From the NCBI RefSeq assembly GCF_900104555.1, contig NZ_FNJU01000001.1, positions 496,001-560,000 on the forward strand: a stretch of 64,000 nt of DNA, written 5' to 3'. The translations under genes and the position numbers were made by a program. Source of the DNA: Litchfieldia salsa. Its GTDB lineage: Bacteria; Bacillota; Bacilli; Bacillales; Bacillaceae_L. The stretch's first letter is position 1. Every line of letters starts with the position of its first letter. Below the pieces are notes generated by a model. The model made no database searches, was not told the DNA's origin, and was given only the letters and a program-made list of their open reading frames with translations. Shown here piece by piece: positions 61,899 through 64,000 of the stretch.

Positions 61899-62816
61899 AT
61901 GAACTATAAAATTAGAACCGAACCACTAGAATTAAAGATCTTAAATTATTTAAGCCTAAGAATGAATTTATCTGATAAGGATGCGCGATACTACAACAAT
62001 CTAAAAAAAGGTTTCGAAGGAGAGCTAATATTTGATACATTTACTACAGACCTAACCTGTGAATGTCTCGTTTTAAATGATTTGTTATTTAAATTGAATA
62101 ATACCTTATTTCAGATTGATTCACTTATTTTTCTTTCAGATGCGATATATTTCTATGAAGTAAAAAATTATGAAGGAGATTTTTCGTACGAATCTGATAA
62201 GCTTTTCAAAAAACCAAATACTGAAATTAGTAATCCTATTACCCAATTAAATAGAACAGCATCCTTATTTCGCCAACTTATACAAAATCTAGGTTTGAAC
62301 TATACAATTAACGCCTCAGTTGTTTTTATCAACCCTGAATTCACTTTATATCAAGCCCCTAATAACAAGCCAGTTATTTTTCCAACTCAACTTAATCGCT
62401 ATAAAAAACAACTAAATTCCATACCTTCCAAGTTAACAAATAAGCATAAAACTCTAGCCGATAAGCTTATTTCTTTGAATATTGAAAATTCACCTTACAG
62501 CCAGCTACCAGATTATGATTACAATCTATTAAAAAAAGGAATTACTTGTTCCACGTGTAGCTCCTTTTCAGTTTCAGTTATCGGATATAAATGTGTTTGT
62601 ATAAATTGTGGTAACCAAGAAATCATTGATGATGCAGTGATGAGAAGCGTCAAGGAATATAGTTTACTTTTCCCTACTCAAAAAATAACGACAGTTGCTA
62701 TTCATGACTGGTGTCAAATAGTGACTTCTAAAAAGAGTATAAAGAGAATACTAGTGAAAAATTTACATTTGGTAAGTCTTAATAGGTGGACCTATTTTAA
62801 AAATAAAGAAGAGTAG
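61899..62816 (+). CDS. NERD (nuclease-related) domain protein with zinc-ribbon-like segment
   Basis: This protein has about 305 residues. The NERD core is at about residues 40-160: KKGFEGELIFDTFT, then LFQIDSLIFLSDAIYFYEVK, with the D and E-x-K residues of the restriction-endonuclease-like fold. A four-cysteine segment follows (CSTC at about 221-224 and CVCINC at about 236-241), probably a zinc ribbon, then a tail. NERD proteins are presumed DNA-processing enzymes; the biological role is unclear. AAAAGG supports ATG 61899, with ATG 61890 as alternative. It is flanked on both sides by copies of the same 52-bp repeat. Confidence 0.82.
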   Translation: MNYKIRTEPLELKILNYLSLRMNLSDKDARYYNNLKKGFEGELIFDTFTTDLTCECLVLNDLLFKLNNTLFQIDSLIFLSDAIYFYEVKNYEGDFSYESDKLFKKPNTEISNPITQLNRTASLFRQLIQNLGLNYTINASVVFINPEFTLYQAPNNKPVIFPTQLNRYKKQLNSIPSKLTNKHKTLADKLISLNIENSPYSQLPDYDYNLLKKGITCSTCSSFSVSVIGYKCVCINCGNQEIIDDAVMRSVKEYSLLFPTQKITTVAIHDWCQIVTSKKSIKRILVKNLHLVSLNRWTYFKNKEE

Positions 62817-62879
62817 TAGTTCTTTCGTTTTTTCCTTGATCTAGTTTAATAGGGGTATTAGATTTTCTATCATTACTTA

Positions 62880-63115
62880 ATTGGTAATCTTGCCACTGAC
62901 ACTCCGCATCAAGGACTTCTCGGCAGCTTCTTCCACCCGATTGGTCTCTGACACCTCGCCTCAATGACTTCTCGAATTTCTTCTCCCACTCAAGTGGTCT
63001 CTGACACCTCGCATCAAGGACTTCTCGACTACTTCTCCCACCCGATTGGTCTCTGATACCTCGCCTCAACGACTTCTCGACTACTTTACCACCAATTCTG
63101 TCACTAACAACCTCC
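62880..63115. repeat. 52-bp tandem array downstream of the NERD gene
   Basis: CTGAYACCTCGCMTCAAGGA-like units begin near 62896, 62948, 63001 and 63053, with a worn unit near 63104, a spacing of 51-53 bp. Each unit ends CTCCCACCCGATTGGTCT. A minus-strand open frame of 115 codons through it is a by-product of the repeat. Confidence 0.85.
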
Positions 63116-63152
63116 CCTAAAAAAGTCCTCAGCGAATACATCAATAAAAAAA

Positions 63153-63182
63153 TCCTTGAAATCTAATTACCGATTTCAAGGA
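63153..63182 (-). terminator. Intrinsic terminator of the GH3-type gene
   Basis: TCCTTGAAATC pairs with GATTTCAAGGA, followed on the minus strand by TTTTTTTA. Confidence 0.8.
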
Positions 63183-63233
63183 CATTTAATTCAAGGTGAT
63201 TCAACGATTTACTTTCCTACATTAACCGTCTTC

Positions 63234-64000
63234 TCAGTTTAACGTCAAACTGTCAATTCTCAAGTCAGCCTTTTTAAATACAACATATACATCGTGAGTA
63301 CCTTTAACCTTTTTCGTTAATTCTGCTGCTACATCCACATAGCCCAGTTCATTCACTTGAACCTCAGTGTTTTTCGCAGTGTAAGTAACTTTATCTGTCA
63401 CAGGTACGTCAATAGTCGCAAATGGTTCACTATCAGGTGAGCCAATGTGTAGTGTGATTTGACCACTATTTACATTCGACGCAACACTTGCTGTAATCTT
63501 CTTAGCTTTTGATAGGTTAACTTGTGGGATTGCTACCCATGCACCATCTTGCTTAGATCTAACTGAATGGTAACTGCCAACAACTTTTTCCTCTTTTAAA
63601 CTTGCAGCAGTTCTATCTTTTGATACTTCATGATAGATTACTTCATTAGAAGCAAAACTATGATCAAATACATTGAATGTTTTATCTTGTAACGTTTTTA
63701 CCGATTTACCATTAACTTTTACTGTTTTACTGTCTTTAATATCTTCAGATGATGTACCTACCATTAAATTATATTGACCACTTTCTACAATGAAATCACC
63801 AAGGTTTACATCCCAGATAGCAAAGTCATTAGGGTCAACCGTTAACGTAACTGCTTTAGTTTCACCTGGAGCAATTTGCACCTTTTCAAAAGCAACAAGC
63901 TGTTTTTGAGGAGCATATTCACCATAAGCTGAATCAGTATTGTTAATGTAGAGCTGTACAACTTCAGATGTATTTACTGTGCCTGCATTTTTCACCTTCA
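63234..64000 (-). CDS. Probable GH3 beta-glucosidase, C-terminal part (5' end outside window)
   Basis: Only the last 255 or so codons are present; the frame is open to the right edge. The first part is the fibronectin-III-like domain that ends GH3 enzymes (SEVVQLYINNTDSAYGEYAP, then QKQLVAFEKVQIAPGETKAV, and GQYNLMVGTSSEDIKDS). A CBM6-like carbohydrate-binding domain follows (GAWVAIPQVNLSKAKKITAS, then SGQITLHIGSPDSEPFATID). The catalytic domain is not in view, so family assignment rests on these two domains. Confidence 0.8.
   Translation of the reverse strand, partial: KVKNAGTVNTSEVVQLYINNTDSAYGEYAPQKQLVAFEKVQIAPGETKAVTLTVDPNDFAIWDVNLGDFIVESGQYNLMVGTSSEDIKDSKTVKVNGKSVKTLQDKTFNVFDHSFASNEVIYHEVSKDRTAASLKEEKVVGSYHSVRSKQDGAWVAIPQVNLSKAKKITASVASNVNSGQITLHIGSPDSEPFATIDVPVTDKVTYTAKNTEVQVNELGYVDVAAELTKKVKGTHDVYVVFKKADLRIDSLTLN

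Noticed and set aside
62797-63144. 115-codon minus-strand open reading frame rich in RGVRDQSGGRSCREVLDA
   Set aside because: It is the translation of the 52-bp array; repetition in the protein comes from the DNA repeat and no start signal is seen.
1-64000. tRNA, rRNA or prophage genes
   Set aside because: No CCA-ended cloverleaf, no rRNA sequence and no phage structural or integrase protein was recognised on either strand.

Overview
The window comes from a low-GC, endospore-forming Bacillaceae (Bacillus sensu lato). AGGAGG-type ribosome binding sites are frequent, TTG and GTG starts are common, there is a family of tiny YjcZ-type sporulation proteins, and intrinsic terminators, TnrA/GlnR-type boxes and sigma-D and sigma-K promoter motifs fit this group. 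No rRNA, tRNA, CRISPR array, phage or transposase gene was seen.

Layout. 1-1.6 kb: edge-truncated PAS/GGDEF/EAL protein. 1.7-7.3 kb: minus-strand operon gntR-ggt-tctC-tctB-tctA (FadR-type regulator, gamma-glutamyltransferase, tripartite tricarboxylate transporter). 7.5-13.2 kb: small units (thiamine-binding protein, MscS channel plus DUF2188 protein, oxidoreductase plus SigJ-like sigma factor, membrane proteins). 13.7-18 kb: chemoreceptor with an orphan sugar-binding lipoprotein, then nagA. 18.2-23.2 kb: five-gene nickel/peptide-type ABC importer. 24.4-29.3 kb: urea ABC transporter urtABCDE. 30-35 kb: urease operon ureABCEFGD. 35-43 kb: KinB-like kinase, surface pullulanase, second chemoreceptor. 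43.6-45.9 kb: seven yjcZ-like genes. 46-50.8 kb: six tandem paralogs resembling Imm11/DUF1629 immunity proteins, one of them broken. 51-64 kb: RDD, MFS and VOC proteins, GH4 glycosidase with AraC regulator, YesM/YesN-type two-component pair, NERD protein, and the 3' end of a probable GH3 glycosidase.

How it works together. The first half reads as a nitrogen-scavenging island. Urea is imported by UrtABCDE and split by urease. The nickel-type importer could supply the urease metal, and the gamma-glutamyltransferase could release glutamate. Boxes matching the TnrA/GlnR form TGTNA-N7-TNACA lie upstream of three operons (gntR-ggt-tct, urt, ure), each about 48-52 bp upstream of a plausible start point. 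The second half is mainly carbohydrate use (pullulanase, GH4, GH3), motility sensing, sporulation and a toxin-immunity-like locus.

Intergenic DNA is unusually structured. There are two arrays with a strict 20-bp period, two arrays of about 52 bp, one 43-bp array, and three copies of a hairpin element with inverted-repeat ends. The most unusual loci are the Imm11-like paralog array, the 20-bp phased arrays and the double TnrA-box promoters.
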